Counted from the first letter of the stretch, positions 31,941 through 42,426 are shown. The stretch is DNA of 64,000 nt from Bradyrhizobium sp. KBS0727 (GCF_005937885.2 NZ_CP042176.1:987501-1051500); one strand, 5' to 3'. Notes: generated by a model from the sequence alone, not told the origin. Program-made: numbers and translations.

Positions 31941-34061
31941 ATGTCCGATCCACGATCACGAACGCCGGAGCTAAATTTCCGCCGAGGCATTAGCTATGCT
32001 GGCGGCCTGGTCGTAATTGGAGTGATCTATTTCGCCCTGGCAAAAGGCGGGCTTGCTCTCGCCTCCATTAATCCTAGCGCAACGCCAATTTGGCCACCAA
32101 CGGGTGTCGCGCTGGCGGCGGTGTTGTTGTGGGGATATCGGATTTGGCCCGCAATTTTCACGGCGGCGGCGATCGCCAATGCGACGACCGCCGGCTCGGT
32201 TGCCACCGCAATCGCGATTGCGACCGGTAACTCTCTTGAAGCGGTAGTTGGCGCTTACCTGATCAATCGATGGTCGAGCGGATGTGGTACGTTTTCGAGG
32301 CCAAATTCTGTCGCGAAGTTTACTCTGATTTGCTTCGTAATCGCGACACCGATCAGCGCCAGCATTGGACTGACCAGCCTGGCAACCGCCGGGTACATCG
32401 AACGAACGAATTTCGCGAACGCCTGGGTCACATGGTGGCTGGGAGATGTGACCGGCGCGCTGGTCATTGCCCCCGTTATCGTGCTTTGGGCGTCGAGCCA
32501 CTACCGCGCTTTCAACCGCAATGAATTTTTAGAGACGGTCGGCGTCCTCGTAACGGCGGCGGCTGTTGGACTCATAGCTTTTAGCCCCCTGATCGAGCAA
32601 ACGCCGAGCCGCGATCCACTGGGTTTTCTTGCGATCCTGCCAATGTTGTGGGCGGCGTTGCGCCGTGGTCCACGTGACACCGCAACGGTTGGGCTGGTGC
32701 TTGCGGGCATCACGATTTGGGGAACGCTCGCGGGCGGCGGCCCCTTCACGACCGCGGATCTCAACGTTTCGTTCCTGCTGGTGTTGATGTTCTTGATCAG
32801 TATTACCGTTCCAAGCCTGTTACTGAGCGCCGACGTCGAGGTGCGCAAGAAAGCAGAGAAACGTCTGCGCAGCGCGCAGATCGAACTGGAACGGAAGGTT
32901 GCAGAGCGCACGCAAGAGCTGGAACTCGCCAATGCCGCAAAATCGCGCTTTCTTGCCATGGCAGGCCATGATTTGCGGCAGCCATTACATGCGCTAGGGC
33001 TGTTCGTTGCCCAGCTGCGCACACCGCTCAGATCGGGAGAAAGGACGAGGACGATCGAGCGGATCGATGCAACGCGCAAAGAAATGGATGAAATGCTCAA
33101 TTCGCTCCTGGATATTTCCAGGCTCGATGCCGGGATCCTTACACCCAATCTTACCGAATTCCCGATCGCGCGCCTGTTGCAAAAAATTGAGACGACGTTC
33201 GATCAGGCAACGCGGGAAAAAGGCTTGCGTCTACGCGTTGTGCGAAGTGAAGCCTGGGTGCGGAGCGACACCATGCTGCTGGAACGCATACTGCTCAATC
33301 TGGTATCCAATGCTGTGCGCTATACATTGCGGGGCGGAATCATCGTCGGATGTCGCCGGCGCGGTGGAATGTTGCGTATCGAAGTATGGGACAGCGGTCC
33401 CGGCATTCCTGAGGACCAGAAGCAGAATATCTTTGGCGAGTTTTTTCAGCTTCCTGCCCCAGGACGGAACCCGTACGGCAGCCTGGGGCTCGGCCTGGCT
33501 ATTGTCGACAGGCTTCGCGTACTTCTCAACCATCAAATCGACTTAACTTCGACTGTGGGTCGAGGTTCGCGATTCGCAATCCTGGTTCCGATGGTCGATG
33601 AATGCGTCAGGTCCGACGAGTCCGTCGACTCACCTCACCCCGCAGCCTTTGCGGTAGAAGGCAAGGTCATTCTTGTTATTGCCGATGCTACAATTCAGCA
33701 GGAGGGAACAGGCGGATTACTTGGCAAATGGGGATACTCCGTCTTTACCGCCGGATCCGACGAAGCTGCACTTATCCGACTTGCTGAGCGCCAACAACGC
33801 CCCGATCTCATCATCTCGGATTATCATCTTGCGAGCGGAAAGACCGGGATCGGAGCGATTGACCAAATCAATGCGGCGTTTGGTTCATCAATTCCAGCTA
33901 TTCTTATCAGCGGCGATACGGCACCTGAACCACTGCATCACGCCAAGGATCGAGGATACATTTTGCTGCACAAGCCTGTCGACCCAATGCGGCTCCGCGC
34001 TGTCGTGCACGAACTCTTTAGGGATCATGACGATAGGAGAGACACCGGGGCGGCTTTATGA
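31941..34061 (+). CDS. Hybrid sensor histidine kinase with MASE1 domain
   Basis: A 706-residue kinase. Order: MASE1 membrane sensor with eight or so helices (about 15-300), a coiled coil (AEKRLRSAQIELERKVAERT), HisKA with phospho-acceptor His near residue 343 (AGHDLRQPLHALGLF), HATPase (N-box LLNLVSNAVRYT, G-boxes WDSGPGIPEDQ and GSLGLGLAIV), and a C-terminal receiver domain with phospho-Asp in LIISDYHL and Lys in LLHKPVDP. The receiver has only one acidic residue (VIADAT) where two normally bind magnesium, so its phosphorylation may be weak. The NarL-type regulator converges on it with a 6-bp overlap and is its likely partner. MASE1 ligands are mostly unknown. Confidence 0.92.
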   Translation: MSDPRSRTPELNFRRGISYAGGLVVIGVIYFALAKGGLALASINPSATPIWPPTGVALAAVLLWGYRIWPAIFTAAAIANATTAGSVATAIAIATGNSLEAVVGAYLINRWSSGCGTFSRPNSVAKFTLICFVIATPISASIGLTSLATAGYIERTNFANAWVTWWLGDVTGALVIAPVIVLWASSHYRAFNRNEFLETVGVLVTAAAVGLIAFSPLIEQTPSRDPLGFLAILPMLWAALRRGPRDTATVGLVLAGITIWGTLAGGGPFTTADLNVSFLLVLMFLISITVPSLLLSADVEVRKKAEKRLRSAQIELERKVAERTQELELANAAKSRFLAMAGHDLRQPLHALGLFVAQLRTPLRSGERTRTIERIDATRKEMDEMLNSLLDISRLDAGILTPNLTEFPIARLLQKIETTFDQATREKGLRLRVVRSEAWVRSDTMLLERILLNLVSNAVRYTLRGGIIVGCRRRGGMLRIEVWDSGPGIPEDQKQNIFGEFFQLPAPGRNPYGSLGLGLAIVDRLRVLLNHQIDLTSTVGRGSRFAILVPMVDECVRSDESVDSPHPAAFAVEGKVILVIADATIQQEGTGGLLGKWGYSVFTAGSDEAALIRLAERQQRPDLIISDYHLASGKTGIGAIDQINAAFGSSIPAILISGDTAPEPLHHAKDRGYILLHKPVDPMRLRAVVHELFRDHDDRRDTGAAL

Positions 34062-34718
34062 CTCAGATTTCGGCGGCAATTCCCAGCCCATTTTCCCCGC
34101 CTTGATTACTGCCTCGGTGCGGCTCGTTACGCTGAGCGCCTTGAGTATGACCGTGATGTGGTTCTTAACTGTCGGCACTGCCATATTGAGGGTCTTGGCA
34201 ATGGCCTTGTTGCTTTTTCCCTTCATCAGCAGCGCAAGCACTTCAGTCTGCCGATCGGTCAACCCGAGACCCTTGAGAGGGTCGCGCGTCGCCAGCCTAT
34301 TTGCAGGCCGCGAAGACGTTGTTTCCTCCAGAATCGCCGAGGGAATGTAAATACCGCCCGAGAACACTAACTTGATGGCGTTGAGCATCACCTCACGTTC
34401 GGTGGTTTTCGGGATGAAACCCAGCGCGCCAAGTTTGAAAGCGCGCTTGACTGTATCTTGATCATCCGAGGACGAGAGAATGATGATAGCAATGGTCGCA
34501 TAGCGGTCACGCAGTTCGCGGAGGACAGAGAAGCCATCCCGATCAGGCAGATTGATATCAAGCAAAATGAGGCTCATGTCGGGATGTTCGTCGACTATGC
34601 GCATTGCCTGACGGCTGTTCGAAGCTTCAAATATCGCGGCGTCTCGCTTCAGTTGTTTCAGGACACCGTGCAACGCCTCGCGGATCAATGCATGATCGTC
34701 GACGATAAGTACCTTCAT
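34056..34718 (-). CDS. NarL/FixJ-family response regulator
   Basis: A 220-residue two-domain regulator: an N-terminal receiver (MKVLIVDDHALIREAL; phospho-Asp in LILLDINLPDRDG; Lys in GFIPKTT) and a C-terminal LuxR-type helix-turn-helix (LTDRQTEVLALLMKGKSNKA; VKNHITVILKAL). The ATG at 34718 has GGAGAG upstream; the frame is open for 52 more codons that look non-coding. It converges with the MASE1 hybrid kinase, overlapping its end by 6 bp, which makes the two a likely pair despite opposite strands. Targets are not evident; no repeated operator was seen nearby. Confidence 0.92.
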   Translation of the reverse strand: MKVLIVDDHALIREALHGVLKQLKRDAAIFEASNSRQAMRIVDEHPDMSLILLDINLPDRDGFSVLRELRDRYATIAIIILSSSDDQDTVKRAFKLGALGFIPKTTEREVMLNAIKLVFSGGIYIPSAILEETTSSRPANRLATRDPLKGLGLTDRQTEVLALLMKGKSNKAIAKTLNMAVPTVKNHITVILKALSVTSRTEAVIKAGKMGWELPPKSES

Positions 34719-35320
34719 AAAGCGCTCTCCGTCATCCAATTGCACGGAGATCCAATTGAAAAAAATCATACACCCGCCATCGGGTCTTTGGCGAGGAAGA
34801 AGCTGGCGAAAGACCGGCTCCCGAAACCGCCCATCCTCCATCGTTGGCCCAACCAGCGATCCGCGGTCCGGCACTCAAGGTAGGAGCCGAATGCCGTTGT
34901 GTGCTGTAGTTGCAATCACCTCACAGCAGGACGGAAGAGAGCGAGTGCGGACCACGAGGCTCAAGGTCTCCTGTCCTGTGCGCAATGGGTGAAGAGTTCA
35001 TGAAGAGTCTGACGGATGTCAAATTGATGCCGAGATCCGTACGGTACCTTGATCATAGGACCTAGGAACCTCTCCGGGTGGACCTTCGGCTGATTGACGC
35101 GCCGTGCCGTTGAATGATGATCGTCGACCGACCGCCTCACGCGTTACGAGGTTCGACCAAGCGCCGCGATATGATCGTTATCGCAATAGCTGTTGTGGCC
35201 GGGTTCGGCGTGAAGCAGTTTTAGCCGCGGTGTTGTCACAAACCGGCAGTACGGCGGCAAAATTTTTTATCAAATTGGGTCCCTCTTGCAGCGTGCTCGC
35301 ACGCCGAACGAGGCAACCAG
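34719..35320. other. Divergent intergenic region, no gene seen
   Basis: About 600 bp between the response regulator and opgC, which are divergent. It should contain both promoters. Small open frames in it have no ribosome sites or recognisable domains. 35060-35130 and 35200-35290 are somewhat AT-richer. Confidence 0.5.
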
Positions 35321-36622
35321 ATGCATGATCGAACTGCCACCCCGAAGCCGTTGGTAGGCGCGCTGCCGGAGCTGAAAGGCGACGGCCGCGATCTGCGCAT
35401 TGATGCGTGCCGCGGCATCGCGCTCTGGTGCATCTTTCTTGACCATGTCCCCAACAACATCGGGAGCTGGCTGACGCTGCGTAACTACGGCTTCAGCGAT
35501 GCCGCGGAAGTATTCATGTTTGTCTCGGGTGTGACCTGTGCAATGGCCTACGGCAAGGCACAGTTGCGCGGGGGCTGGACCGGCGCGATCGGCCGGACGC
35601 TGTGGCGAAGCTGGGATATTTATGTTGCATTTCTGCTGCTCACGCTCGCCTGCGCCATCATGGTTCACCTCGCGGGCGGCGGCCGTCTTGCCGACGAGAG
35701 CAATATGCGCATTCTGTTGGAACAGCCGGGCGTGACGCTCGCGCACGCGGCGATCCTGCAATACCGCCCCGTCAACACCGATGTCTTGCCGCTCTTCGTG
35801 CTCTATCACCTTTTGTTCGTGCCGCTGCTGTGGCTGCTACTGCGCGTGCCGAACGCAACGATCGGCGCGTCGCTGTTGCTTTACGCGCTGGTGCACGTCT
35901 TCGGCTGGACCATCCCGGCATGGCCGAGCAGCCACTGGTTCTTCAATCCGCTGGCTTGGCAGCTGCCGTTTGTGCTTGGCGCGTGGTGGATCATCGAGGG
36001 CAAGAGATTCCGGCCGTGGGTGGCTTCACACACCGCGCTTGTGGCTGCCGTTCTCTATCTGGTGTTCAGCCTCATCATCGCATTGAGCTGGAGCATCAAA
36101 CCGCTGGAAGCACTGGTCCCGCAGGCGTTGCTGAAGCTGCTTTACCCGATGGACAAATCGAATCTCGATCCGTTGCGACTGCTGCATTTTTTGGCCCTTG
36201 CGGTTCTGGTTGTATGGTTCGTGCCTCGCAATTGGCGAGGGCTGACGTCGGCGGTGATGCGCGGCGCCATTCTCTGTGGCCAGAACTCGCTGCCAATCTA
36301 CTGCCTCGGCGTTCTGCTGACGCTCGCCAGCCACTTGGCGCTGCTCGACATCTCGGAGGGGCTGACAATGCAGATCGCGCTCAGTGTTGGTGGCATCCTG
36401 GTGATGATCGTGGCGGCGACGCTACTGAACCTGGTCAAGATCAAACCCAGGCAGCAGTCGCAGGCGAAGCCCGTCGAACAGCCAACCAATTTTGAGATGG
36501 TCATCAATCTCCAGACAGCCAAGGCGCTCGGCGTTGATATTCCGCCCACGCTGCTCGCCCGTGCCGTCGAGGTGATCGAATATAGAGATGCTGCCTGCTC
36601 CGGTGCGCGAGTCCGGAATTAA
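35321..36622 (+). CDS. opgC: OpgC-family membrane protein with ABC-receptor-like C-terminal tail
   Basis: A 433-residue protein. Residues 1-375 or so form an OpgC/acyltransferase-3-like membrane domain of about ten helices: [20 protein letters not shown] at the start (catalytic Asp/Arg/His type motif), [19 protein letters not shown], and [27 protein letters not shown] near the end. OpgC proteins add succinyl groups to osmoregulated periplasmic glucans. The last 50 residues are foreign: [15 protein letters not shown] and [14 protein letters not shown] match the C-terminus typical of TrpX-type ABC solute-binding proteins common in bradyrhizobia. The junction lies about 36470-36485. GAGG precedes the ATG. 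Functional consequence of the tail is unknown; opgC itself is probably intact. Confidence 0.88.
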   Translation: MHDRTATPKPLVGALPELKGDGRDLRIDACRGIALWCIFLDHVPNNIGSWLTLRNYGFSDAAEVFMFVSGVTCAMAYGKAQLRGGWTGAIGRTLWRSWDIYVAFLLLTLACAIMVHLAGGGRLADESNMRILLEQPGVTLAHAAILQYRPVNTDVLPLFVLYHLLFVPLLWLLLRVPNATIGASLLLYALVHVFGWTIPAWPSSHWFFNPLAWQLPFVLGAWWIIEGKRFRPWVASHTALVAAVLYLVFSLIIALSWSIKPLEALVPQALLKLLYPMDKSNLDPLRLLHFLALAVLVVWFVPRNWRGLTSAVMRGAILCGQNSLPIYCLGVLLTLASHLALLDISEGLTMQIALSVGGILVMIVAATLLNLVKIKPRQQSQAKPVEQPTNFEMVINLQTAKALGVDIPPTLLARAVEVIEYRDAACSGARVRN

Positions 36623-36693
36623 TGGCACCTTTGAGACATTGAAGTCCTGCTTTTCCAAGGATTTATTCCGGCCATCGAACAGGAGCCAAGGCC

Positions 36694-36948
36694 ATGATTT
36701 CCCGAAGGACCCACAAGGTAGCGGTGCTGATCGCGACGTACGTCGTGTTTGCCTGCGTAGCGGCATTATTGTCGGTCAACCTGACATCACCCACCAGCGC
36801 CGAGCTCGGCGCTGACTGGCAGTGCAGCCGGTTTGCGCTCGTATTCTCGAGCTGCACCATGGTACGTGCACACGAGCGGGTTTCACCGGCGTCCGCAAGC
36901 GGACCTAATACACGACAAACCGGACACCATGCTGCGAATGCCAGCTGA
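36694..36948 (+). CDS. Small membrane-anchored hypothetical protein, 84 residues
   Basis: An 84-residue frame with GGAG 8-11 nt before the ATG. The N-terminus is basic (MISRRTHK) followed by one hydrophobic helix (VAVLIATYVVFACVAALLSV), then ELGADWQCSRFALVFSSCTM with two cysteines that may form a periplasmic disulphide. The last 30 residues look random, so the true protein may once have ended differently. It follows opgC by 72 bp. Family unknown to me. Confidence 0.5.
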   Translation: MISRRTHKVAVLIATYVVFACVAALLSVNLTSPTSAELGADWQCSRFALVFSSCTMVRAHERVSPASASGPNTRQTGHHAANAS

Positions 36949-37127
36949 AATCAGCGGATACGCTCTGCGACGGCTCCTGCTCCCGACCGTGCCGAACTGA
37001 CGTTCCGCGTCGGAGCATCGGATCATAACGAGGTCGCGGTTTTCCCCGCGGTGCTTGCGGCCCTGAGGTGGTCGGCCCCGAAGGCCCGCATCGCGGTAAG
37101 CACGGTTGATCGCCATCGACTCGGCAC

Positions 37128-37154
37128 AGCCCGCCCTTGGCGGGCTTTCGCGTT
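37128..37154 (+). terminator. Probable Rho-independent terminator
   Basis: An 8-bp stem (37128-37135 with 37139-37146), 3-nt loop and an interrupted T-run (TTTCGCGTTTT). It lies upstream of the MBL gene at 37192. Confidence 0.6.
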
Positions 37155-37191
37155 TTGCGCTATCTGTTCGCTTTGATGGGGAGTGACGCCG

Positions 37192-37998
37192 ATGCCGTTC
37201 TGGACTTGCGAACAATGTGGCGCCCAGTTTCCTGATACGGCCGTGCCGCCCTCGGCGTGTCCGGTTTGCGAGGACGAGCGGCAGTATGTGAACTGGAAGG
37301 GCCAGAGCTGGCTTGCCCGCGAGGATATGGCGAAGCGTTTCAGGCTGGCCTGGCGCGATGATCTCGGCATCGCGGGATTAGGCGTTGAGCCCGGCTTTGC
37401 GATCGGGCAACGCGCCTTGCTGCTGCCGGCGGGCGACGGCTGCGTGATGTGGGATTGCGTCCCCCTGGTGACGCGCGAGGCGGTGGACTATGTCCGCTCG
37501 CTTGGCGGGCTGAAGGCGATTGCGATTTCCCACCCGCATTATTATGGCGCGGTCGCCGACTGGAGCGAGGCGTTCGGCGGCGTGCCGGTCTATCTGCATG
37601 GCGAGGATCGCGGCTTCGTTACGCGGCCGCATCCCGCCATCGTGCCGTGGACCGGCGACAGCCATCGGATCTCGGATGACATCATGCTGGTGCGGACCGG
37701 CGGACATTTTGCCGGCGGCACCATCCTGCACTGGCGCGCGGGCGCGGGAGGGCAGGGCGCGTTGCTCACCGGCGATGTCGCGATGGTGGCGATGGACCGC
37801 CGTTCGCTGAGCTTCATGTACAGTTATCCGAACTACATTCCCCTCAACGCGGCGGCGGTGAATCGCATCGCGCGCGCGGTCGCGCCGCTGGCGTTCGATC
37901 GCATCTATGGCGCCTGGTGGGGCCGCAATATCGCGGGCGACGCCAAGGCGGCGTTCGACGCCTCGGTGCGGCGATATCTGGCGGCGATTGCGGGCTAG
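37192..37998 (+). CDS. MBL-fold hydrolase with N-terminal rubredoxin/zinc-ribbon-like domain
   Basis: A 268-residue protein. Residues 1-30 hold two CxxC pairs ([10 protein letters not shown] and SACPVCEDE), a rubredoxin-like or zinc-ribbon metal site. An MBL fold follows with HPHYYGAV as a reduced HxH motif, a His in GGHFAGGT and an Asp in LLTGDVAMV; the canonical DH of HxHxDH is missing. That makes hydrolysis by a standard dinuclear zinc site doubtful. The ATG at 37192 with GGGGAG 8 nt upstream is preferred over a GTG three codons earlier. It is followed by htpG. Function unknown; a redox or metal-sensing role for the N-terminal module is possible. Confidence 0.85.
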   Translation: MPFWTCEQCGAQFPDTAVPPSACPVCEDERQYVNWKGQSWLAREDMAKRFRLAWRDDLGIAGLGVEPGFAIGQRALLLPAGDGCVMWDCVPLVTREAVDYVRSLGGLKAIAISHPHYYGAVADWSEAFGGVPVYLHGEDRGFVTRPHPAIVPWTGDSHRISDDIMLVRTGGHFAGGTILHWRAGAGGQGALLTGDVAMVAMDRRSLSFMYSYPNYIPLNAAAVNRIARAVAPLAFDRIYGAWWGRNIAGDAKAAFDASVRRYLAAIAG

Positions 37999-38089
37999 TG
38001 TTCCCGGCATCCGCCGCAATCTTGCCACCCCGGATCGCTTCGCTATATCAGGGCATTCCCATCCACTTCGTTTCGCGAGTGAGCCCCCT

Positions 38090-39967
38090 ATGACCACGAC
38101 CACCGCCGCCCCCGAATCCCAGCCGTTCCAGGCCGAGGTCGCCGAACTCTTGAACCTGATGGTGCACTCGGTCTATTCGGAGACCGATATTTTCCTGCGG
38201 GAACTGATTTCGAATGCCTCCGACGCCTGCGACAAGCTGCGCTATGAGGCGATATCGGCACCGGAACTGATCACCGACGGCGCGCCGCCTGTCATCCGCA
38301 TCGTGCCGGACAAGAAGGCGAATACGCTCGCTGTGATCGACAGCGGCATCGGCATGGACCGGCAGGAGCTGATCGACAATCTCGGCACCATCGCGCGCTC
38401 CGGCACCAAATCGTTCCTGTCGCGGCTGACCGAGGCCAAGGACGGCGCGGGCCTGATCGGCCAGTTCGGCGTTGGTTTCTATGCAGCCTTCATGGTCGCC
38501 GAGCGCATCGTCGTCACCAGCCGGCGCGCCGGATCGGATCAGGTCTGGGTCTGGTCGTCCTCGGGCGGCAGCGGATTCGAAATCGCGCCGGGCAGCGATG
38601 AGGATGCCGCCCGCGTCACGCGCGGCACCGAGATCGTGCTGCACCTGAAGGAGAACGCAAAAAAGTATCTCGAAACCCACGAGATCGAGCGTATCGTCCG
38701 TGCCTATTCCGACAACATCCAGTTTCCGATCGAACTGGTTCCGGAGGAGGGTGAGCCGCGCCAGATCAATTCGGCCAGTGCGCTGTGGCAGCGGCCGAAA
38801 TCCGAACTTGCGCCTGAAGATTACAAGCAGGCCTATCAGCAGATCGCCGGCGCGTTCGACGAGCCCGCGATGACGTTGCACTATCGCGCCGAAGGCCGGC
38901 AGTCCTATGCGGTGCTGCTGTTCGCGCCGTCCACGAAACCGTTCGACCTGTTCGACCAGGCGCGCAAGGGCAAGGTCAAGCTCTACGTCCGCCGCGTCTT
39001 CATTGCCGACGACGCCGATCTCTTGCCGGCCTATCTGCGTTTCATCCGCGGCGTGATCGACAGCGAGGACCTGCCGCTCAATATCTCGCGCGAGATGCTG
39101 CAGAACAATCCGCAACTGGCGCAGATCCGCAAGGCCGTCACCAGCCGCGTCGTTTCGGAACTGGAGACGCTCGGCGACAAGGAGCCGGAAGCGTTCGCCA
39201 AAATCTGGGACGCGTTCGGCGCCGTCATCAAGGAAGGCATCTGGGAGGATTTCGAGCGGCGCGAGAAGGTGCTGGCGCTGTCGCGCTTCACCACGACCAA
39301 AGGCGAGAAGCGTTCGCTCAAGCAATATGTCGAAGACCTCAAGCCGAACCAGACCGAGATCTATTATCTCACCGGCGAAAGCGTCGAGCGGCTGAAGTCG
39401 AACCCGAAGCTGGAGTCGGCGGCGGCACGCGGCATCGAGGTGCTGCTGCTGACCGATCCGGTCGATGCGTTCTGGACCTCGGCTCCAACAGACTTCGGCG
39501 GCAAGCCGCTGAAATCGCTCAGCCAGGGCGACATCGATTTCAGCCTGATCCCGCTGTTGGAAGACAAAGCCAGTGACAACAAGGACGCCGTGGACGCCGA
39601 CGAAGCCACCACGATCGCGCTGATCAGGGACGCGCTCGGCGAGCGCGTCTCCGACGTGCGTGCCTCGCAGCGGCTGACATCGAGCGCGTCGTGCCTGGTG
39701 GCCGGCGGCGATGGTCGCGATCGCCAGCTCGAGCGGCTGCTGGCAATGCAAAACAAGGGGCCGATCACCAGGCCGGTCCTCGAGATCAACATGCGCCATC
39801 CGCTGGTCGCAGCGGTTGCCGGCGCCGGCGAGACCGCGTCGGATCTGTCGCTGCTGCTGCTGGAGCAGGCGCAAATCCTCGACGGCGAGCTGCCGGAAGA
39901 TCCGGCCGGCTTCACCAGCCGGCTCAACCGGCTGGTGCTGGGCGGGATCGCGAAGGGGGAGGGCTGA
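38090..39967 (+). CDS. htpG: Molecular chaperone HtpG (Hsp90)
   Basis: A 625-residue bacterial Hsp90. The GHKL ATPase domain shows the N-box ([18 protein letters not shown]), the DSGIGM motif, and [14 protein letters not shown]; the middle domain carries the catalytic Arg region ([11 protein letters not shown]), and the C-terminal dimerisation domain ends around [14 protein letters not shown]. It refolds client proteins in the cytoplasm with DnaK. The ATG at 38090 gives the standard N-terminus [17 protein letters not shown]; the open frame continues upstream through the preceding MBL gene and is not coding there. Ribosome site is weak. No heat-shock CIRCE element is visible in the 91-bp gap. 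Confidence 0.96.
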   Translation: MTTTTAAPESQPFQAEVAELLNLMVHSVYSETDIFLRELISNASDACDKLRYEAISAPELITDGAPPVIRIVPDKKANTLAVIDSGIGMDRQELIDNLGTIARSGTKSFLSRLTEAKDGAGLIGQFGVGFYAAFMVAERIVVTSRRAGSDQVWVWSSSGGSGFEIAPGSDEDAARVTRGTEIVLHLKENAKKYLETHEIERIVRAYSDNIQFPIELVPEEGEPRQINSASALWQRPKSELAPEDYKQAYQQIAGAFDEPAMTLHYRAEGRQSYAVLLFAPSTKPFDLFDQARKGKVKLYVRRVFIADDADLLPAYLRFIRGVIDSEDLPLNISREMLQNNPQLAQIRKAVTSRVVSELETLGDKEPEAFAKIWDAFGAVIKEGIWEDFERREKVLALSRFTTTKGEKRSLKQYVEDLKPNQTEIYYLTGESVERLKSNPKLESAAARGIEVLLLTDPVDAFWTSAPTDFGGKPLKSLSQGDIDFSLIPLLEDKASDNKDAVDADEATTIALIRDALGERVSDVRASQRLTSSASCLVAGGDGRDRQLERLLAMQNKGPITRPVLEINMRHPLVAAVAGAGETASDLSLLLLEQAQILDGELPEDPAGFTSRLNRLVLGGIAKGEG

Positions 39968-39987
39968 GTCGCCCCCCTGAAGGCTCT

Positions 39988-42426
39988 CTATCGCGGTGTC
40001 AGCGTGATCGCTTCCGATGTTGCGGCTTCGACGGCGGCGCGGCTGTAGAGCAACGGAACGTATTGGCCCGTCGCCCATAGCGGCGCGAGGTCGCGATAAT
40101 GCCCGTTGAAGGGATCGCCGGATTGCCCGGGCGTGTTGATGGCGCGGCTTGCATCCCAGTTGCCGACATCGAGCACCATTCGGAACGAGGCGCCCGCCGT
40201 CAGCTGATAGTCGGTACGGCGATAGGTCGCCGCGTGCGGCACATTGGCCGCGCCGCCAAGCGCCAACGGCCCGACGTTAAGCTGCGGCACCGTTGCCTTG
40301 TCGGCCAGCGGCGATAGCGCGTGATCGAATTGCGCCTTGTGCAGCTTGCCCCAGGCCCAGTCGGAAGAATCCGGGCCAAGCCGGTTAGCGACTTCGGCGA
40401 CAGCGCTGCCCAAGCTGTCGCGTAGGACGCGGTCACGCGTGGCGGCAGGATCGGACCCCAGCAAGTCGCCGGAATTTTCGAGGGCCGCGACGATCGCTGA
40501 AATGCTGGCGGGGTCGGGCGCAATGATGTCGACGACCTTTGGCGCGACCGCCTTGACCAGCGTGGAGCCGAGATGGTTGGCGATCCAGACCTCAAACACA
40601 GCTGCGGCCGGGCTGTCCACGGTGTCGCGCGCGTCCCAGCCCTTCAGCAACTCCAGCCCCTTCTTGACGTTGGGGTCCTCCGAGTTCAGGGGCTTCAGCA
40701 GGACCACGAGCCGCCGGGCCAGCATCGACGTGTCGTCATTCTGCAAATCCATGGCGTCCGCGAGCGTCATCTTCTTGTTGGCCTTGAGCACCTCGACAAT
40801 GCGCAGCCAGCGCGCTTCATCCGACCACTCAAAGCCAAGCTTGCGTTCCGCGACCGGATAACCGTCCGGCAGATTCATCTGGTTCGCGGTCGCGAACCAT
40901 CCTTGCTCGGGACGATAGACGCGCGGCAACTCATCCAGTCCCAGAAACCCCTGCCACTCGTAACGGCCATCGCCCGGTATTGGCAGCAGCCCATCATAGT
41001 TGACGCGGCGCGGCGTCTTGCCGGCGGCGACCCAGCCGATATTGCCTTTCACGTCGGCATAGACCTGATTTTCCGATGGCGCTCCCCAGCGTCGCATCGC
41101 CGCCAGAAAGCCGTTCCAGTCCTTGGCGGTCATATAGTCGGACGAGCCGAAATAGGCCGACGTCCCCGGCTCGGACCAGACCGAGCGAATGGCGAAGGCC
41201 CGCTTGTTCGCGGCATCGACGAACACGACCGGGCCGTGCCGCGTGAATTTCAGCTCGATGTCCCTCGGCGCCTCGCCCTTGACCTCCTCGGTTTCGTGAA
41301 AGACGCGCATCGTTTCCCAGCCGTCGCGATAGCGGTACTGGTTCATATCGGCGGGGTTCAGTTCGTAGACGTAGAGATCCTCCTGATCGACGTTGAAGAT
41401 CGTCAGGCCGAAGGCGATCGTCCCGTTGTGGCCGATCGATATTCCGGGCAGCGCAGGTTCGCCGGCGCCGATCACCGACAGCCCCGGCGCATTCAGCCCG
41501 ACGATGTAGCGCAGCGACGGAACGCTGTGTTCGCGATGTGGATCATTGGCGAGGATCGGACGACCGGTCGCGGAGCGCGCCGGGGCGACGACCCAGTTGT
41601 TGGAGCCGATGGTGTCACGCTGCTCGTCGGCTTGCGCGAGCTGGGTGTCGAGATCGAGCGATGCCGCCTTCTCGCCGGCGCGCCCAAACGTGACCGGCCG
41701 CGTGGCCAGCAGGTAGGCGGCGAGCACGTCTTTCGGAATGCTGCAGGGGTCGAGACCGTCGGGGATTTTGGTCGTCCATGGCGGCTGCAGCTTGACGCGC
41801 AGGCGATCGGTTTCGAGCCCTGCGGCGCAGGCGACTTGCGAGCGCCTTACCTCGGAGGCGACGTTCCTCGTCAATCCGTGGCTGCGAATGCGAACGACGT
41901 CGTCCGCGGTCCACAGATCCGGCATCGTTCCGGCGATCTTGAACTCCACCGGACGTGGCCGGGATCCGCTGCGCACGTCGGCGACATAGGCATTGACGCC
42001 CGCGACGAAGGCCTCGGCATAGTCCCTGGCTTTGGGCCCATAGGATCCCCATTCCGTCGCCATGTCACCGCGGTAGAGAAACAGCCGGAGCGCCCGGTCC
42101 TGCTCGACGTAAGCGGGACCGAAATCCCTGGCGAGAAGTCCCAGGCCGCGCTTGCGCCACAGGTCGATCTGCCAAAGCCGGTCCCGGGCCGCATTGATGC
42201 CCTGCAGGAAGAAAAGATCGCGCTCGTTGGCCGCATAAATGTGAGGAATACCCCAGACATCGACCAGAATTTTTCCGGGCGCCTTCAAGCCTGCGACGCT
42301 GCTGCTCGACAGCCGCGCCGCGGAAGACAGGGCTTCCTGTTCGCGCGCGACCGCAGCGGACCCGGCGGTCATTGCCACGGCGGCGAGAAGCAGCGATCGG
42401 GTGGCTTGTTTGAGGCTCTTGTTCAT
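39988..42426 (-). CDS. Penicillin acylase family protein (Ntn hydrolase)
   Basis: An 812-residue precursor with a signal peptide (MNKSLKQATRSLLLAAVAMTAG, cleavage near AVA-RE). The N-terminal alpha chain runs to about residue 274; the beta chain begins at the nucleophile Ser275 in TIGSNNWVVAP, the autoproteolytic site of the family. Further active-site parts follow: NDPHREHSVPS, the oxyanion Asn region SIGHNGTIAFGLT and NQVYADVKGNIGW. Products are periplasmic amidases that cleave acylated amines, including acyl-homoserine lactones, in some relatives. The gene converges on htpG with a 20-bp gap and is divergent from the DUF3095 gene. True substrate not determinable. Confidence 0.93.
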   Translation of the reverse strand: MNKSLKQATRSLLLAAVAMTAGSAAVAREQEALSSAARLSSSSVAGLKAPGKILVDVWGIPHIYAANERDLFFLQGINAARDRLWQIDLWRKRGLGLLARDFGPAYVEQDRALRLFLYRGDMATEWGSYGPKARDYAEAFVAGVNAYVADVRSGSRPRPVEFKIAGTMPDLWTADDVVRIRSHGLTRNVASEVRRSQVACAAGLETDRLRVKLQPPWTTKIPDGLDPCSIPKDVLAAYLLATRPVTFGRAGEKAASLDLDTQLAQADEQRDTIGSNNWVVAPARSATGRPILANDPHREHSVPSLRYIVGLNAPGLSVIGAGEPALPGISIGHNGTIAFGLTIFNVDQEDLYVYELNPADMNQYRYRDGWETMRVFHETEEVKGEAPRDIELKFTRHGPVVFVDAANKRAFAIRSVWSEPGTSAYFGSSDYMTAKDWNGFLAAMRRWGAPSENQVYADVKGNIGWVAAGKTPRRVNYDGLLPIPGDGRYEWQGFLGLDELPRVYRPEQGWFATANQMNLPDGYPVAERKLGFEWSDEARWLRIVEVLKANKKMTLADAMDLQNDDTSMLARRLVVLLKPLNSEDPNVKKGLELLKGWDARDTVDSPAAAVFEVWIANHLGSTLVKAVAPKVVDIIAPDPASISAIVAALENSGDLLGSDPAATRDRVLRDSLGSAVAEVANRLGPDSSDWAWGKLHKAQFDHALSPLADKATVPQLNVGPLALGGAANVPHAATYRRTDYQLTAGASFRMVLDVGNWDASRAINTPGQSGDPFNGHYRDLAPLWATGQYVPLLYSRAAVEAATSEAITLTPR

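Noticed and set aside
31622..31993. A 123-residue gene ahead of the hybrid kinase
   Set aside because: No ribosome site, atypical composition and overlap with the kinase start.
35104..35328. Small gene before opgC
   Set aside because: It overlaps the opgC start, has no ribosome site and no recognisable domain.
38048..40078. Long antisense frame opposite htpG
   Set aside because: It is the shadow of a strongly GC-biased coding gene; the product lacks any domain and HtpG is unmistakable on the plus strand.
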